From Epiperipatus broadwayi (Eukaryota > Onychophora > Udeonychophora > Euonychophora > Peripatidae): 64,000 bases of DNA. The notes under the pieces were generated by a model. The model made no database searches and had not been told where the DNA came from. It was given only the letters and a program-made list of their open reading frames with translations. The stretch is taken from contig JAQFVV010000229.1 in assembly GCA_028023455.1 (NCBI GenBank), positions 620,501 to 684,500 on the forward strand. Direction: 5' to 3'. The position numbers and the translations under genes are program-made. This document shows positions 14,358 through 26,420 of this stretch, piece by piece (within the stretch, counting starts at the first letter, position 1; each line of letters begins with the position of its first letter).

Positions 14358-15152
14358 GTAAGTAACCTAACAGATTAATACAAACTAATAGAAATTACTT
14401 AATTAGTGTATTTTCCTAGTACTTGTTAATAACTATTTTTTATATTGGTTAATTAATATTTAACTAGTTTTATTCATTTCTGAGGAGGTTTTCATCCTGC
14501 AAAATGTATATTATTATATAGGTGCTTGTCAAATCGAAATCAATTCCTGGTAAATATATGAATATTTTTTTAGCATCAAATATTTACTTGACTTTTCAGA
14601 TTATTTTTCTAAATGACATGTTTATTTAGTATGATAATCAGTTTTTTTTTGGCCATTAGTTTTTTTTAATCGTATGGATTCTAAATAAAACTTTTATTTA
14701 AATAATTGGATAATATTTAATGTAGATAATTAGTTCAGTTATTGATCAAGATATATTTATTTAAGCTATTCTTATCTAGAGACTAAAGGAAAGGGAAAAA
14801 AGTATAAAAATTTTCAATTTGTTTCCTAATTATTCTGATTAGTAACCATTATTTTAATGTTCCTCATGATTGTTTTAAATGTACAGTACATAGTAACAAA
14901 GATTAAGAAGTAATAGTTACAGAAGAGTATATGATTTAATAAACAAATTAAGATAACTAAGCTTGAATTAGAATCAATTATTAAGAATAAATAATTGAGC
15001 TTAGAGTCTATAATTGTGAAGGTTTATAGAAGGTTTTATTTCATTATTTTATTTTTATTACAAATAAAATTCACTTTATCATTTAAAAGTAATCTGGTAT
15101 GCACACACATATATATGCAATTAAAACAAAATCGCAATTACCTTTTTGACAT

Positions 15153-15153
<1 letters not shown>
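14358..15153 (+). other. Receptor intron 1, first part
   Basis: Begins with a consensus GTAAGT donor. AT-rich with no coding sequence seen. Intron 1 as a whole runs 14358-15823 (1466 bp), and its second half is dominated by a tetranucleotide repeat. Confidence 0.85.
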
Positions 15154-15234
<81 letters not shown>

Positions 15235-15235
15235 T

Positions 15236-15291
<56 letters not shown>

Positions 15292-15648
15292 GTAGGTAGG
15301 TAGGTAGGTAGGTAGGTAGGTAGGTAGGTAGGTAGGTAGGTAGGTAGGTAGGTAGGTAGGTAGGTAGGTAGGTAGGTAGGTAGGTAGGTAGGTAGGTAGG
15401 TAGGTAGGTAGGTAGGTAGGTAGGTAGGTAGGTAGGTAGGTAGGTAGGTAGGTAGGTAGGTAGGTAGGTAGGTAGGTAGGTAGGTAGGTAGGTAGGTAGG
15501 TAGGTAGGTAGGTAGGTAGGTAGGTAGGTCGGTCGGTCGGTCGGTCGGTCGATCGATCGATTGATCAATAGATAGACAGACAGACAGACAGGTAGGTAGG
15601 TAGGTAGGTAGGTTGGTCGGTCGATCGATCGATAGATAGATAGATGGA

Positions 15649-15679
<31 letters not shown>

Positions 15680-15742
15680 GCAGATAAGTTGGATTATAAA
15701 TATATAAATAAATAGGTAGATTGATGTGTAATAGATAGATAG
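15154..15742. repeat. Compound tetranucleotide microsatellite (GATA)n(GGTA)n(GGTC)n and variants
   Basis: Consists of (GATA)n at about 15154-15290, (GGTA)n at about 15291-15527, then shorter GGTC, GATC, GACA and again GGTA, GATC, GATA and GACA blocks. The blocks grade into each other by single-base changes, as expected for replication slippage on mutated units. It lies inside intron 1 and ends about 80 bp before the exon 2 acceptor. Minus-strand translation gives repetitive YLPT and YLSI frames, which are not genes. Confidence 0.97.
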
Positions 15743-15823
15743 AAAAATACATGAGTGGATGGATATATACACACATCTTTCATATTTTCTCAACTACAAT
15801 GGGTTTCTTGTTAAATGTTTCAG

Positions 15824-15984
15824 TTATAATTCTTATTGGTTCCGGCTTGACAATTAGAAACCTCATGATAGAGGCCTATGATCTTCAAATGACGTTTGGA
15901 GATTATGTATTTATTAATATTCATTACCCTGACATAGCAACCTTTGGAAACCTTACATGGGAACTTGGTGACCAAAATGATGAG
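15824..15984 (+). CDS. Natriuretic-peptide-receptor-like protein, exon 2
   Basis: Encodes residues 240-293 of the ligand-binding domain. The acceptor is ATGTTTCAG ending at 15823. The split codon from exon 1 gives Ile, continuing as ARIII-LIGSG, the usual ARIxxLxGSG strand of receptor guanylate cyclases. It goes on with the helix LMIEAYDLQM, then GDYVFINI, and FGNLTWELGDQNDE at the exon end. These correspond to the classic MTNGDYVFI and W-GD-ND motifs of the family. NLT is a glycosylation sequon. The donor is GAG|GTAATT and the next intron is phase 0. Frame and motif order agree with exons 1 and 3, which makes this exon secure. Confidence 0.92.
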
Positions 15985-17169
15985 GTAATTTGCATTTTTA
16001 TAAAATTATAAAATAAATTGATGGATTAGAAAGATAAAATAATAGTAATCTTTCAAAACTGTAATATTTTATAAAAATTATTTTTAATACATTCACTTTA
16101 ATAAACTTACAGTGAACTTTTTTTATTCATGCAGAACAATTGATTATCCTAATGGCTAAAAGTTTTTTTGTTACGTACTTTTATTTTGTCATGCACTCAG
16201 TCGTTTTTGAAGATATTGATACATACTTAATATATAAAAATATTTTTTAAAATAAATAAATTTAAAATAATAATCTACATTAAATAAAAAATAGAACATT
16301 GCATATATATTGTGCACTTTTTATTGGTACATTCCATCATAAAATAAATTGGGGAAAAATTTTGAGATATATAATTTTAAATTTTATTAAATCAAAAAGA
16401 TAGGTACTTATTAAGCTGGGAAAAGCAATTGTCATTTTAATTATCATAAGGTTTCAACTTAGGTTTAGTCAATTTCAAGTCATATAAAGGATATAAATGC
16501 TGTGTAAACTAGTTGGTTACACATGTACATAAAAGATTATAAATTTATTATACCTACTAATAAGTGAACAGTTAATATCATTTAAAATTATAGTGAAGTT
16601 CAAATCTAATCTTCTAAATAAATATGCATTATATAGATAGATAATGATTGTCTGTGCTCATTTAATATTAGAAAAAACGATTATTGTTTTCAGGTAAATT
16701 TTAAATTATGTTTAAAAAATAAAAAATTAAGATTCATTTTACAAATTTTATGATTAAAAATTATAAAAGTAATATCGAAGCTCATTTGTATAAAAATAAA
16801 ACCAAAAGGATCTAAATCAAGAAAGTAAATGGTATTTTATTCAGTTTCTAAAAAATATTATCTTTATTGAAAAATATTTCAAAACTGAAAATTTTCATTT
16901 TAAAAATAAGTCAAATACTCAAAACTAAGTAAAGGTTTTGAAAGCAAAAAAGAGGGAATTAACCAATAGGCAGGACACAGACAATTATTTCAATAAAAAG
17001 AGAGGGGAATGAATTGAAGAGAGTACAGATTGTAAAGACAAGTAACTAGTTTTGACTTTTTTTATCTAAAAAATTGGCTTAAAATTCCTGAAATAATATT
17101 ATTTTTTAACAAAAAAAAAAAATAATGGATTTTAACTCTGAGATAAATTTAAAAATATTATGAGTAAAG
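15985..17169 (+). other. Start of receptor intron 2, AT-rich
   Basis: The 21,465-bp intron 2 runs 15985-37449. This first part shows no coding sequence and no repeat I can define. Confidence 0.75.
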
Positions 17170-18145
17170 TTGTTGTTCTGACAGTTATTTAAGTATTAAA
17201 TGTTGCATTTCTTTTGTGAGAGCCATTGTAACTGCATCACATGAACTCAAAGTGTACCATTTGAGATTGCAATAAGAAATTAATCCAGCATAAACCAATA
17301 TAACCATTAGTGCAGAACATACTTGTTAAAAAGATTTTAACTTATTGTAAGCTGCCTTGAAGACATAAGTCATTGATAATATTGTAAATTATTAAAGTAT
17401 GTTTATTTATGAGGACTTAAAATATGAATTATTTATTATTGAAAGTACCAAATCTAACTACAATTTAGATAACAATATTAGTTTAATAGTAAGTATTAGG
17501 GAACATAAATATAAAATAGTAGTACAATTTTGATTATAAATTCAGGTTATAAGTCTTTTATTGATTGATACACTACCCTTAAGTTCACTAAAATCCCCCT
17601 TGTTATTTTATAGGTAGTATGAAGAATTAATTAAAATCAATGGTTATCTTGAGATCTTTTTAGTTTAAAATTATTATTATGATTATTGCTAAATACAATC
17701 CTATAGAAATAGTAATAATAAAATTCAAGATACAATAACATAATAGTATATAAGGTCTTCATTAGTTAATTGAAAGTCAATAATTATAGATGTTTTGTTA
17801 TAATCATTTAATCATTATTGTTAGTCATGGGAGTATGTAGATACTGAATAAGGTGGAGTGTCTAGGTATTCTCATGACATTGGATAAATACTTTTGTATT
17901 TGTTTAATGTTAAGCTGATGTAATCTGTTAATAGAATAAGATGAATCTCACAATTGTTATGGTTAGTTACACCTTATTTAAAAAATTTAATACTGTTAAA
18001 GTAGACCCAGATAGAATAACTGTATTACCTAATCACAATTGTTATAAGTGATTAAATGTGGTTGAAAAATGTTAAGTCTAATAAATAGTACTAGACAGAG
18101 TCCTAGTATAGCCTAAGGGTAGGGACTTGCCATATCTTCTAGGTG

Positions 18146-18218
<73 letters not shown>

Positions 18219-19220
18219 GCCCTGTCAATAGGTTGTAAAACCCAAAGCAGATATTGCAAGTCCCTAAATTAGGCTATACTGGAATTCTGTCTAATATTAT
18301 TTAATTTACTTACCATTTTCAGTTCTATTTAAATTATTATAACGATTATACTTATAGAATACTATTATTCCATCTGGGTCCATTTTAATATTATTAAATA
18401 TTTTTTAAATAGAGTGTAATTAATTATAACAAATGTGAGGATCATCTTCCTATAAACAGATCACATATCCTTAACATTAAATAAATATAAAAATATTTAT
18501 TCAATAACATAAGAATACTCAGACACTCCTCTTTATTAAGAATCCAAATACTCTCACGACTAACAATCATATCCAGATGAATATAACAACACATTTACAG
18601 CTAGTTGAGTTCAATTAGATTACTCAATAAATTAGATTATCATTTGAATGTATATAAACTTTTATTCATATTATTTTAGATAATTAGGATTGGCAATAAT
18701 AATAAGAATATTTTTACAATAAGGATATCTCAGGATAATCATTGAATTTTTATTAATTTTTCATACTATCTATAGAATATCAAGAGGAATTTTATTGATC
18801 TCCATGGAAAGAGCACAAATTAAGAAAAGCTTATAATTTAAATCCATGACTACAATTATATTACTATTTTCTTTTTATATGAATATTTATACTTTAAATT
18901 AATATTATCATCCAATGAGTAATTAGAGTTAAATAGTTTCAACAACAAATTATTCATAATTTAATTTCATATCAAGAAATATAGTTTAATAATTGGCAAT
19001 GTTATCTATGACCTATGTGACCAAGGCAGCATGTAGCAAGTAAAAAATCTTTATTAAGAGATATGTGCTTAGTTAACTGTTAGATTGTTCTAAACTGGAT
19101 TGATCTCTCATTTTAATTTCAAACTGGACTCTTTGAGTTCATGTGATGTAGCGACAATGACCCCAAAAAAGAAATGCAAACTTTAAAACTTAAGTAAAGT
19201 TTCTAAAACAACAATTTTAA
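17170..19220. repeat. About 2-kb imperfect palindrome with a (TA)n centre
   Basis: The left arm (about 17170-18148) and the right arm (about 18216-19220) are reverse complements along nearly their whole length, with many substitutions and small gaps. Matched blocks include CACATGAACTCAAAG (17240s) with CTTTGAGTTCATGTG (19130s), GCTGCCTTG with CAAGGCAGC, TAGGTAGTATGAA with TTCATACTATCTA, and TAGGGACTTGC with GCAAGTCCCTA. The centre is a (TA)n run at 18149-18215. No coding capacity is visible. It could be a foldback transposon or an old inverted duplication. Very long hairpins are expected from its transcript. Confidence 0.88.
18149..18215. repeat. (TA)n microsatellite at the palindrome centre
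   Basis: About 33 TA units exactly at the symmetry point of the surrounding inverted repeat. Confidence 0.95.
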
Positions 19221-19431
19221 TAACATTATTTACAAAAACATTAAAATAAACATTCCAATTAATAAATAATATTAAAATAACAGTTGTAATAAAGTTGTAT
19301 ACCTACATACTATAATAATAATATAAACAATAGAAAATGATTAATATTCTGGATGTTTACAATAAAACAAAATTAATCCCTTCTCATATGATGCAATGTG
19401 GTTGTGATATTTACCTTGATATATATATATA

Positions 19432-19942
19432 TGTCAACAGATGGCGTTCTACCAAAAACATCGTCAACCGTATGTTTACATAAACGTCAGAGCAAGCATT
19501 CACTATCTCTAACTTTAATTCCACTTTCAGATCATGATTTCAAGCTATTTGCTATCATCAGTGAAAGACAGAAATTTTAGAAACTAGATCTAAACACAAA
19601 CTCTGAGCGTTTACGAAACAGTTTCTATTCAGCTTGCAAGCATGAATCTTTTAGACACGTAATGTCTTCAAACTCAGCATAGAAAACCAGATAGCTATAG
19701 GGGTCTGATCTCAGTTCAGCATCACCACATAGTAGAAGCCTCTGCATAAAAACTGTTTCATAAATGCTCAGAGTTTGTGTTTAGGTCTAGTTTCTAAAAT
19801 TCCTGTCTTTCACTGATGATAGCAAATAGCTTGAAATCATGATCTAAAAGTGGAATTAAAGTTAGAGATAGTGAATGCTTGCTCTGATGTTTATGTAAAC
19901 ATATGCTTGATGGTGTTTTTGGTAGAATGCCATCTGTTGACA
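19432..19942. mobile_element. Foldback MITE, 511 bp, with about 200-bp terminal inverted repeats
   Basis: The termini TGTCAACAGATGGC... and ...GCCATCTGTTGACA begin arms of about 200 bp (19432-19633 and 19742-19942) that match closely with only scattered differences. A 110-bp spacer separates them. The flanks fit a TA target duplication, but the left flank is itself (TA)n, so this is weak. No transposase is encoded. The spacer contains TCTTCAAACTCAGC and GGGTCTGA..CTCAGTTCAGC, reminiscent of the core of the 31-kb foldback element. The open frames in each arm are mirror images of one another and not genes. Confidence 0.88.
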
Positions 19943-20237
19943 TAAATACAAGCGTTAGCAAGTTTTTAACTTGTTTTTTGTTTTTCATATATATATAAAC
20001 ATTACAAGCATAAAGCTAAACTAGTCAATATATAATCAAAACTATCCAAAATCCAAAATTCAACCAGACCAGCATAAAAAGAATATTAAAACACTACCAA
20101 AGGTTTCACTGCTACAAGCAGACTTCTCGAGTGTAAAGAACTACAAAAACTACACAATATATAATATTAAACATTACCCACAAATCCATTCATTTCCCAT
20201 CCATCCTTAATATTAAAAGAACTCTTAAATAAATTAA

Positions 20238-21527
20238 TTGCTTCAGAATAATAACATGAAAGCTAAACACCTTCAAACAGATACACTTTAAACATGCTTA
20301 CGTGAAAGCCAATCAGATGGAATAATGACATCACATGGGACTCTCAATTCTAAAACACAAGCCAGAACTATTAGAAAAAGATGAGACCCATCTTAATCTA
20401 TGCCTCAATTTTATTTAAATAAGCCAAACTCAAGCATTTTGAACTAAGAGTGTGAAGCTTAAATATCTTCACATTTAATCCACTAAATATTATATATATA
20501 AATTAACAATGCAAAATCATCCGATTTACAATGAAGCAATATTTTTAAATCTAATGAAATGATATTAATAAATGTAAGTATATCAAATTTAAGCATAAAC
20601 AGATAATATTATAATAATGTGAAAGCTAAACACCTTCAAACAGATACGCTTTAAACATGCTTACGTGAAAGCCAATCAGATGGAATAATGACATCACATG
20701 GGACTCTCAATTCTAAAACAAAAGCCAGAACTATTAGAAAAAGATGGGACCCATCTTAATCTATGCCTCAATTTTATTTAAATAAGCCAGACTCAAGCAT
20801 TTTGAACTAAGAGTGTGAAGCTTAAATACCTTCACATTTAATCCACTAAATATTATATATATAAATTAACAATGCAAAATCATCCGATTTACAATGAAGC
20901 AATATTTTTAAATCTAATGAAATGATATTAATAAATGTAAATATATCAAATTTAAGCATAAACAGATAATATTATAATAACGTGAAAGCTAAACACCTTC
21001 AAACAGATATGCTTTAAACATGCTTATGTGAAAGCCAATCAGATGGAATAATGATTGGCTTTCATGTAAGCATGTTTAAAGCATATCTGTTTGAAGGTGT
21101 TTAGCTTTCACATTATTATAATATTATCTGTTTACGCTTAAATTTGATATATTTATATAATATCATTTCATTAGATTTAAAAATATTGCTTCATTGTAAA
21201 TCGGATGATTTCGCATTGTTAATTTATATATATAATATTTAGTGAATTAAATGTGAAGATATTTAAGCTTCACACTCTTAGTTCAAAATGCTTGAGTCTG
21301 GCTTATTTAAATAAAATTGAGGCATAGATTAAGATGGGTCCCATCTTTTTCTAATAGTTCTGGCTTGTGTTTTAGAATTGAGAGTGCCATGTGATGTCAT
21401 TATTCCATCTGATTGGCTTTCACGTAAGCATGTTTAAAGCGTATCTGTTTGAAGGTGTTTAGCTTTCACATTATTATAATATTATCTGTTTACGCTTAAA
21501 TTTGATATATTTGCTTCAGAATAATAA
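20238..21527. repeat. Tandem plus inverted repeat cluster flanked by a 17-bp direct repeat
   Basis: A unit of about 362 bp beginning GAAAGCTAAACACCTTC recurs at 20258, 20621 and 20983 in direct orientation. After a turn near 21046 (GCCAATCAGATGG..AATGATTGGC) it continues as reverse-complement copies to about 21510. The 17-bp TTGCTTCAGAATAATAA stands at 20238-20254 and again at 21511-21527, like a target-site duplication. It adjoins the Penelope-like endonuclease remnant, so it may be that element's terminal repeat array or a separate insertion. Confidence 0.85.
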
Positions 21528-21531
21528 ATTT

Positions 21532-22011
21532 TTAATAATAAAGATTCCTTAATTCTTCTTTTGATTTCATTTCTCTCAAAGAAGACAACCTTAGCTTCAC
21601 CAAAATTAATAGTGTGGCCTGTATCTTTTTCATGGACATACAAAGCAGAACTAAGATATCTATTTTAACTCTACTTTTATGAACGTTTATTCTTTCATTT
21701 AAACTCAAACTACTCTGACCTATGTAATCCTTCTTACTAAATAAACAAGAGATAAAATATACTACACCAGGAATTGTCTTTCTATCAAAATTTTTTTTTG
21801 TATTGTTTAATAAATTATTCAATGTAACACCCCTTTTCCAAGCAATTTTCTTATTTCCAAACAATTTACTATTTCTACATACAATTTTATAAGAAGACAA
21901 TTTAAATGGCAAAAAAATAAAATCATATTTTTCTTTAACCTTTACATCCTTACAAATATTACTTTTAAATAAAATACTTTTAACCAATTTATCAGAGTAA
22001 CGAATCCTCAA
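21532..22011 (-). pseudogene. Penelope-like element GIY-YIG endonuclease remnant
   Basis: An open minus-strand frame of 159 codons carries a GIY-YIG-type nuclease: GVVYFISC at residues 82-89 (the GIY position), DYIGQS at 95-100 (YIG), then ERINVHKS with the conserved Arg and His. The upstream stretch IAWKRGVTLNNLLNNTK matches the linker before the nuclease in Penelope-like retroelements. The C-terminal part after about residue 115 has degenerated. The matching reverse transcriptase lies next door but on the opposite strand (22036-22781). It is a transposon remnant inside an intron, not a host gene. Confidence 0.82.
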
Positions 22012-22035
22012 GTAATCTTGATTTTACAGATAGTG

Positions 22036-22781
22036 TTGTAGAGGGTATTTCTAGATTCTTGAATAATTTTTTAAAACAATTTGTTGATTTTGGTCATTAC
22101 ACAGTTTCTTCTTCTTTTGAGGCTTTTGATAAGATTAATAATTTTAAAATTGAAAGTAATTGGGTATTTGGCAGTTTAGATATTGAAAATATGTATCAGT
22201 CTGTTAATAGGTTAAGCAGTATTGATATTCTTATGTCTGTATTGATTAAGAAAAGTTCTTTATCAAATAATAAAATTAAGGTAATTAAAGATTTGCTTCT
22301 GTTATTGGAAGATTCTATGTATTTTACTTATAAAGGTAATTTTTATAAGATTAAAGAAGGGTGGATCATAGGTTATATTATTTCTCCTTTAGTATGTTCA
22401 GTTTATATTAAATATATGGAAGTGGAAATTATTATTAAAAAGAATTGTTTATATGTAAAGTTATTTGTCAGATATGTTGATGATTGTTTATTTGTAGTTG
22501 AGAATGATAAATTAAAGGAATTTGTAAATGAGTTTAATTGTTTTGATCCTTCTATAAAATTTGTGTTAGAAGGAGGGGGGTTAGATTTTGGTAAGTTAAA
22601 ATTTTTAGATCTTTTGGTGATTAAAAATGTAGAGACTAATTGTTTACTGTGCAGCCATTTGGTTAAAAGTAAAGAATTAAGATCTATAATTAAACCTATT
22701 AAAGATAATATTAATAGTGAGTGTTTAATGCAATCGAAAATCAAAACGATTAGTGAAAGCTTATTCAATTTAATCGCGTAA
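22036..22781 (+). pseudogene. Penelope-like element reverse transcriptase remnant
   Basis: An open plus-strand frame with the order of a Penelope-like RT. GSLDIENMY is the first catalytic-Asp motif. YKGNFYKIKEGWIIGYIISPL stands where active elements have a GxxMGSPLSP motif, so this key motif is degraded. FVRYVDDCLFV carries the catalytic YVDD, and LKFLDLLVIK is the conserved FLD motif. The frame lacks a plausible ATG (it is open from about 22036) and lacks the C-terminal nuclease, which sits inverted on the minus strand immediately to the left. It is inactive by truncation and by loss of the SPLSP-type motif. Confidence 0.85.
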
Positions 22782-24420
22782 AATGCATAATGTATTTTAA
22801 AAACTGTCTGAATAAAATACATAGCATTTAAATAAAATTTAATTTGAATCTAAATTAAGATTATAAATATGTGAGAGGAATAAGCATGATGCGCTCTTAA
22901 GATTACAAGTTTAAATGATTATTATAATAATCAATTTTATTTCTATATTTAATTCATAATTCATAATTATCTTAATAGGCCATGTTTTAAATGTAACAAT
23001 TATACATAGATTTTTAATTTAACCAAGCAATAAAAGCCTTAATTTGATCTAATGAAATAATAAATAACTGAATTTTATATGAAGTAATCATTGATAGCAT
23101 TTATTATATAGTCTGGGCAAACTGAAGCCTAATATTATATGAACGTAATAAATACTTTATTTATGCGACTAAAGCTGCCATTCGATGACAAACTTTTCTT
23201 TAAATACTTACAAGTGCAGCTCATTTTCAAATGACGGATGATTGCATAAATTGGAAAAAGAAGTATCTAATATTAAATAAAGCATTGTTAGACTTTGTGA
23301 AGATAGAAAAATGTGGTCAGTTTTATTACTAAGACACAAATATTGGAAGTATAAGTGGAATAGAACCTATTACAAATAAAAAGTGAAAAAAAAACATTGT
23401 AAAGATTGATGTGTATCAACCTGAATCCATAATCAAAGGATTTTTTCTATTTCCATTTTTGACGAAGTTTGTTGTTAAATGAAACGATTTCAAATTCAGA
23501 CTCTATAACTCAGTTGTTTACTTTTTCGGTTTCTATTTTATATATATATAGTTTGTGAAGGGCAACGTTTGGAATAATTTTTTTTTTATTTAAATAATTT
23601 AGAATACATCGTTGGATTAGTAAAACCGAGAAGTAATATTCATAACATAATTCAAAAGAATTATATTAGCAAAACATGGTATCATACCTATAGAATTTAC
23701 ATCAAAAACATTAATATATGATTTCTTTACTCGAGTCTACAGCATGATGATTAGTGATTTTGATTCTTTTCTAATTTTCATCTCTTATCAAGAATTTCAA
23801 AACTCCAATTAACTAAACTGCCAGAACTTTTCTTTACATATATTTTAAAAATATTTATGAAATCAGCCATATGCCGTTTTTCTATTCATAAATATATTCT
23901 ACCTCATAATTCCCAGAAAAATTAAGTAAATAAATACACAGACACTTTACAAAAATAAGTTTATAAATACAAAAATAAATTAATAAATTAAAGCAATATA
24001 TATTGTGCATGCTTATCTATATTATATAAATAAATTAGTAGGTTTGTTTCGAAATACAAAATGTATAATTTCTGAATTACAAAATATTCCTTGTAGTACA
24101 TTTCTATGTACACCAATTTTTTAATATGTCATTCATTATTATGTATAATTAAATTACTAATCTTATTCAATCATTTTAAACTTAGACCAGTTAATACATA
24201 TTGTAAGATTTACACCGTAAAAGGCAATTTAAAAAAGAGCAATACAAGAAAAGTTCTCTGTATTATTTGTTTATTATCTATTCAGTTTAGTTGAGCACTA
24301 TCAGCATCATGATTAATTTTATTAGTTTGTTAATATTTTCTACAAATGTGATATTTTCTAGAAGAAACTATTATTTATATTAAAATATTTTTTAATCTTT
24401 TTTTTATTTATAGAATGTGA
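22782..24420. other. AT-rich intronic stretch
   Basis: Nothing recognisable beyond AT-rich sequence. A 62-codon frame at 24106-24294 has no family resemblance. Confidence 0.6.
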
Positions 24421-24600
24421 TTTCACATGATCACCATTCTTTATGCTTACACAAGCTGTTTTTCACAGAACCCAAACTTTCCATGCAGTAGCTTCCCTCA
24501 GTGCAAGCCAGAGTAATCAATTGATGCAGGAAGGCTGGCTTACACTGAGGGGTTCAACTATATAAAGCATTTTGTTTCTGTGAAGAACTTGATGTCTTTA
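24421..24600. repeat. Small foldback element with a 16-bp hairpin stem
   Basis: CCTCAGTGCAAGCCAG (24496-24511) pairs with CTGGCTTACACTGAGG (24535-24550), with one mismatch and a 23-base loop. Weaker pairing flanks the stem. A related sequence, in the opposite orientation, occurs at about 29990-30080 (shared AGAGTAATCAATGGATG-like loop and a TCACATGA..CACCA end). Confidence 0.7.
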
Positions 24601-24787
24601 TAAGAGCTGCCAATTATGTTGTATCTAACTTTATGATTTCAATTATACACTATCCAAAATATATATATATACAAAATAACCATTAAAATTTGCAAATTCT
24701 ATGATATTAAGCAGCCATTTATTTTCTCCAAGCACTAACATTTAAAAAAAAAGAAAGTTTGTAAGCTATTTTTAAATCTTGTAGTGT

Positions 24788-25385
<598 letters not shown>

Positions 25386-26180
25386 ATGGTATCCCAAAAA
25401 AACTGGAATCATTCTCTGGTGGGTGAAATTTATTACTAGATTCCACTTGGCAAAATCTCATTGCATCAGTCTGCTGACCAGAATCATCAAGTAAATTTCA
25501 GATATTATATTTTTTATTAAGAGCATTGTTGAAACATTGTGAAATTGTGTTTTGTATTACAAAAATCAGCAGAGGAAATAGTTGCAATGCTTGAGATAGC
25601 TTGCAAGCAAGCTGCTTTGGAGAAAATACAATTTTATGTATGGTTTAATGGAAGTTTTCAAATTTTTCACATTGCAAAAAGATGTAACCAGTGAAGTCTA
25701 ATGCCAAAATGATGTGTTTTTCTATGCAAATGGCATTGTTCTTTCAGAATTCATTTATAACAGTAAAGAAATTTATCTCTGAGTTTTGAAACATTTGTTT
25801 GGTGATTTGGTAAAATGAAAATTTCCAACTTGTGGCAAAGTGGGAATGCAAGCTTTACTATGAAAACATGCCAATGCAAAAAGCTTAACTGTGAAGCAAT
25901 TTTTAATTAAAATACCATGACCCAGCTTATCCATCAGTCATTCACCAATCAATGTAACTTCTTTTTATTACCCCAACTGAAAAAATACCTAAAAAAAGTT
26001 TTTTAGACTTGGAAGTGGTGATGAAAAAATCAATGGAGATATTAAAAAGATCACTTTGCAAGAATTTCAGAACTGCTTTAATTAATGAAAAACACATTTA
26101 GACCAGTGCATTGCATCAAGTGGACAATACATTGAAAGGAATTTAATTTGTAATACCTAAACATAAATACACAATTTTTT
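25386..26180 (+). pseudogene. Mariner-like transposase relic
   Basis: Read across several frameshifts and stops on the plus strand, this stretch follows the order of a mariner transposase. It starts with a TIR-like GGTATCCCAAAAAAACTGG near 25389. An N-terminal helix-turn-helix-like segment follows near 25565-25665. The DDD domain region has a degraded 'IVLSEFI' strand near 25731, a decayed segment near 25860-25930, and a C-terminal block near 26040-26145 reading EFQNCF, WKTHLDQCIASSGQYIE in pieces. That last block is the family's characteristic end. It is heavily broken and non-functional. Confidence 0.72.
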
Positions 26181-26199
26181 ATTACAAACGTTTTATATA

Positions 26200-26420
26200 C
26201 GCTCAGGCGTTGTTAGCCAAGAGATCATCGCATCAGCCTTGCAAGCAAGTAGTTGGTTGCAAACGGTTGTGGGTTTACCTCCCAGATGATGCTATGACAT
26301 ATGGGGGAAAAAATTCTCATATACAGTGTTATGTATATGCACATGTTGAAAAGTTCTATAATCTTGTAGTTCAATAAGCAATATGCTCTTGGACAAAATA
26401 TAGTAATAGTATAATTTGTG
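26200..26420 (+). repeat. tRNA-derived SINE-like relic
   Basis: TTAGCCAAGAGATCATCGCATCAG followed by CCTTGCAAGC and, 25 bp later, GGTTGTGGGTTTACCTCCC resembles the head of a tRNA-derived SINE: an A-box-like region, an anticodon-arm-like CCTTGCAAGC, and a decayed B box where GGGTTCGAATCCC would be expected. Acceptor ends do not pair, so it is not a tRNA gene. The tail after about 26290 is anonymous. Confidence 0.5.

Noticed and set aside
15291-15527. Regular short repeats that might suggest a CRISPR or satellite array
   Set aside because: The period is 4 bp with no spacers and the context is a eukaryotic intron; this is a microsatellite.
15138-15793. Two minus-strand frames of over 200 codons rich in YLPT/YLSI repeats
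   Set aside because: They are translations of the GATA/GGTA microsatellite in two registers; a tetranucleotide repeat without stops gives long frames in all phases.
22403-22822. Minus-strand 139-codon frame
   Set aside because: Antisense to the Penelope-like RT, whose motifs are on the plus strand.
26207-26290. Functional tRNA gene
   Set aside because: The anticodon-arm-like and B-box-like parts are present but acceptor strands do not pair and the B box is mutated; better read as a SINE relic.
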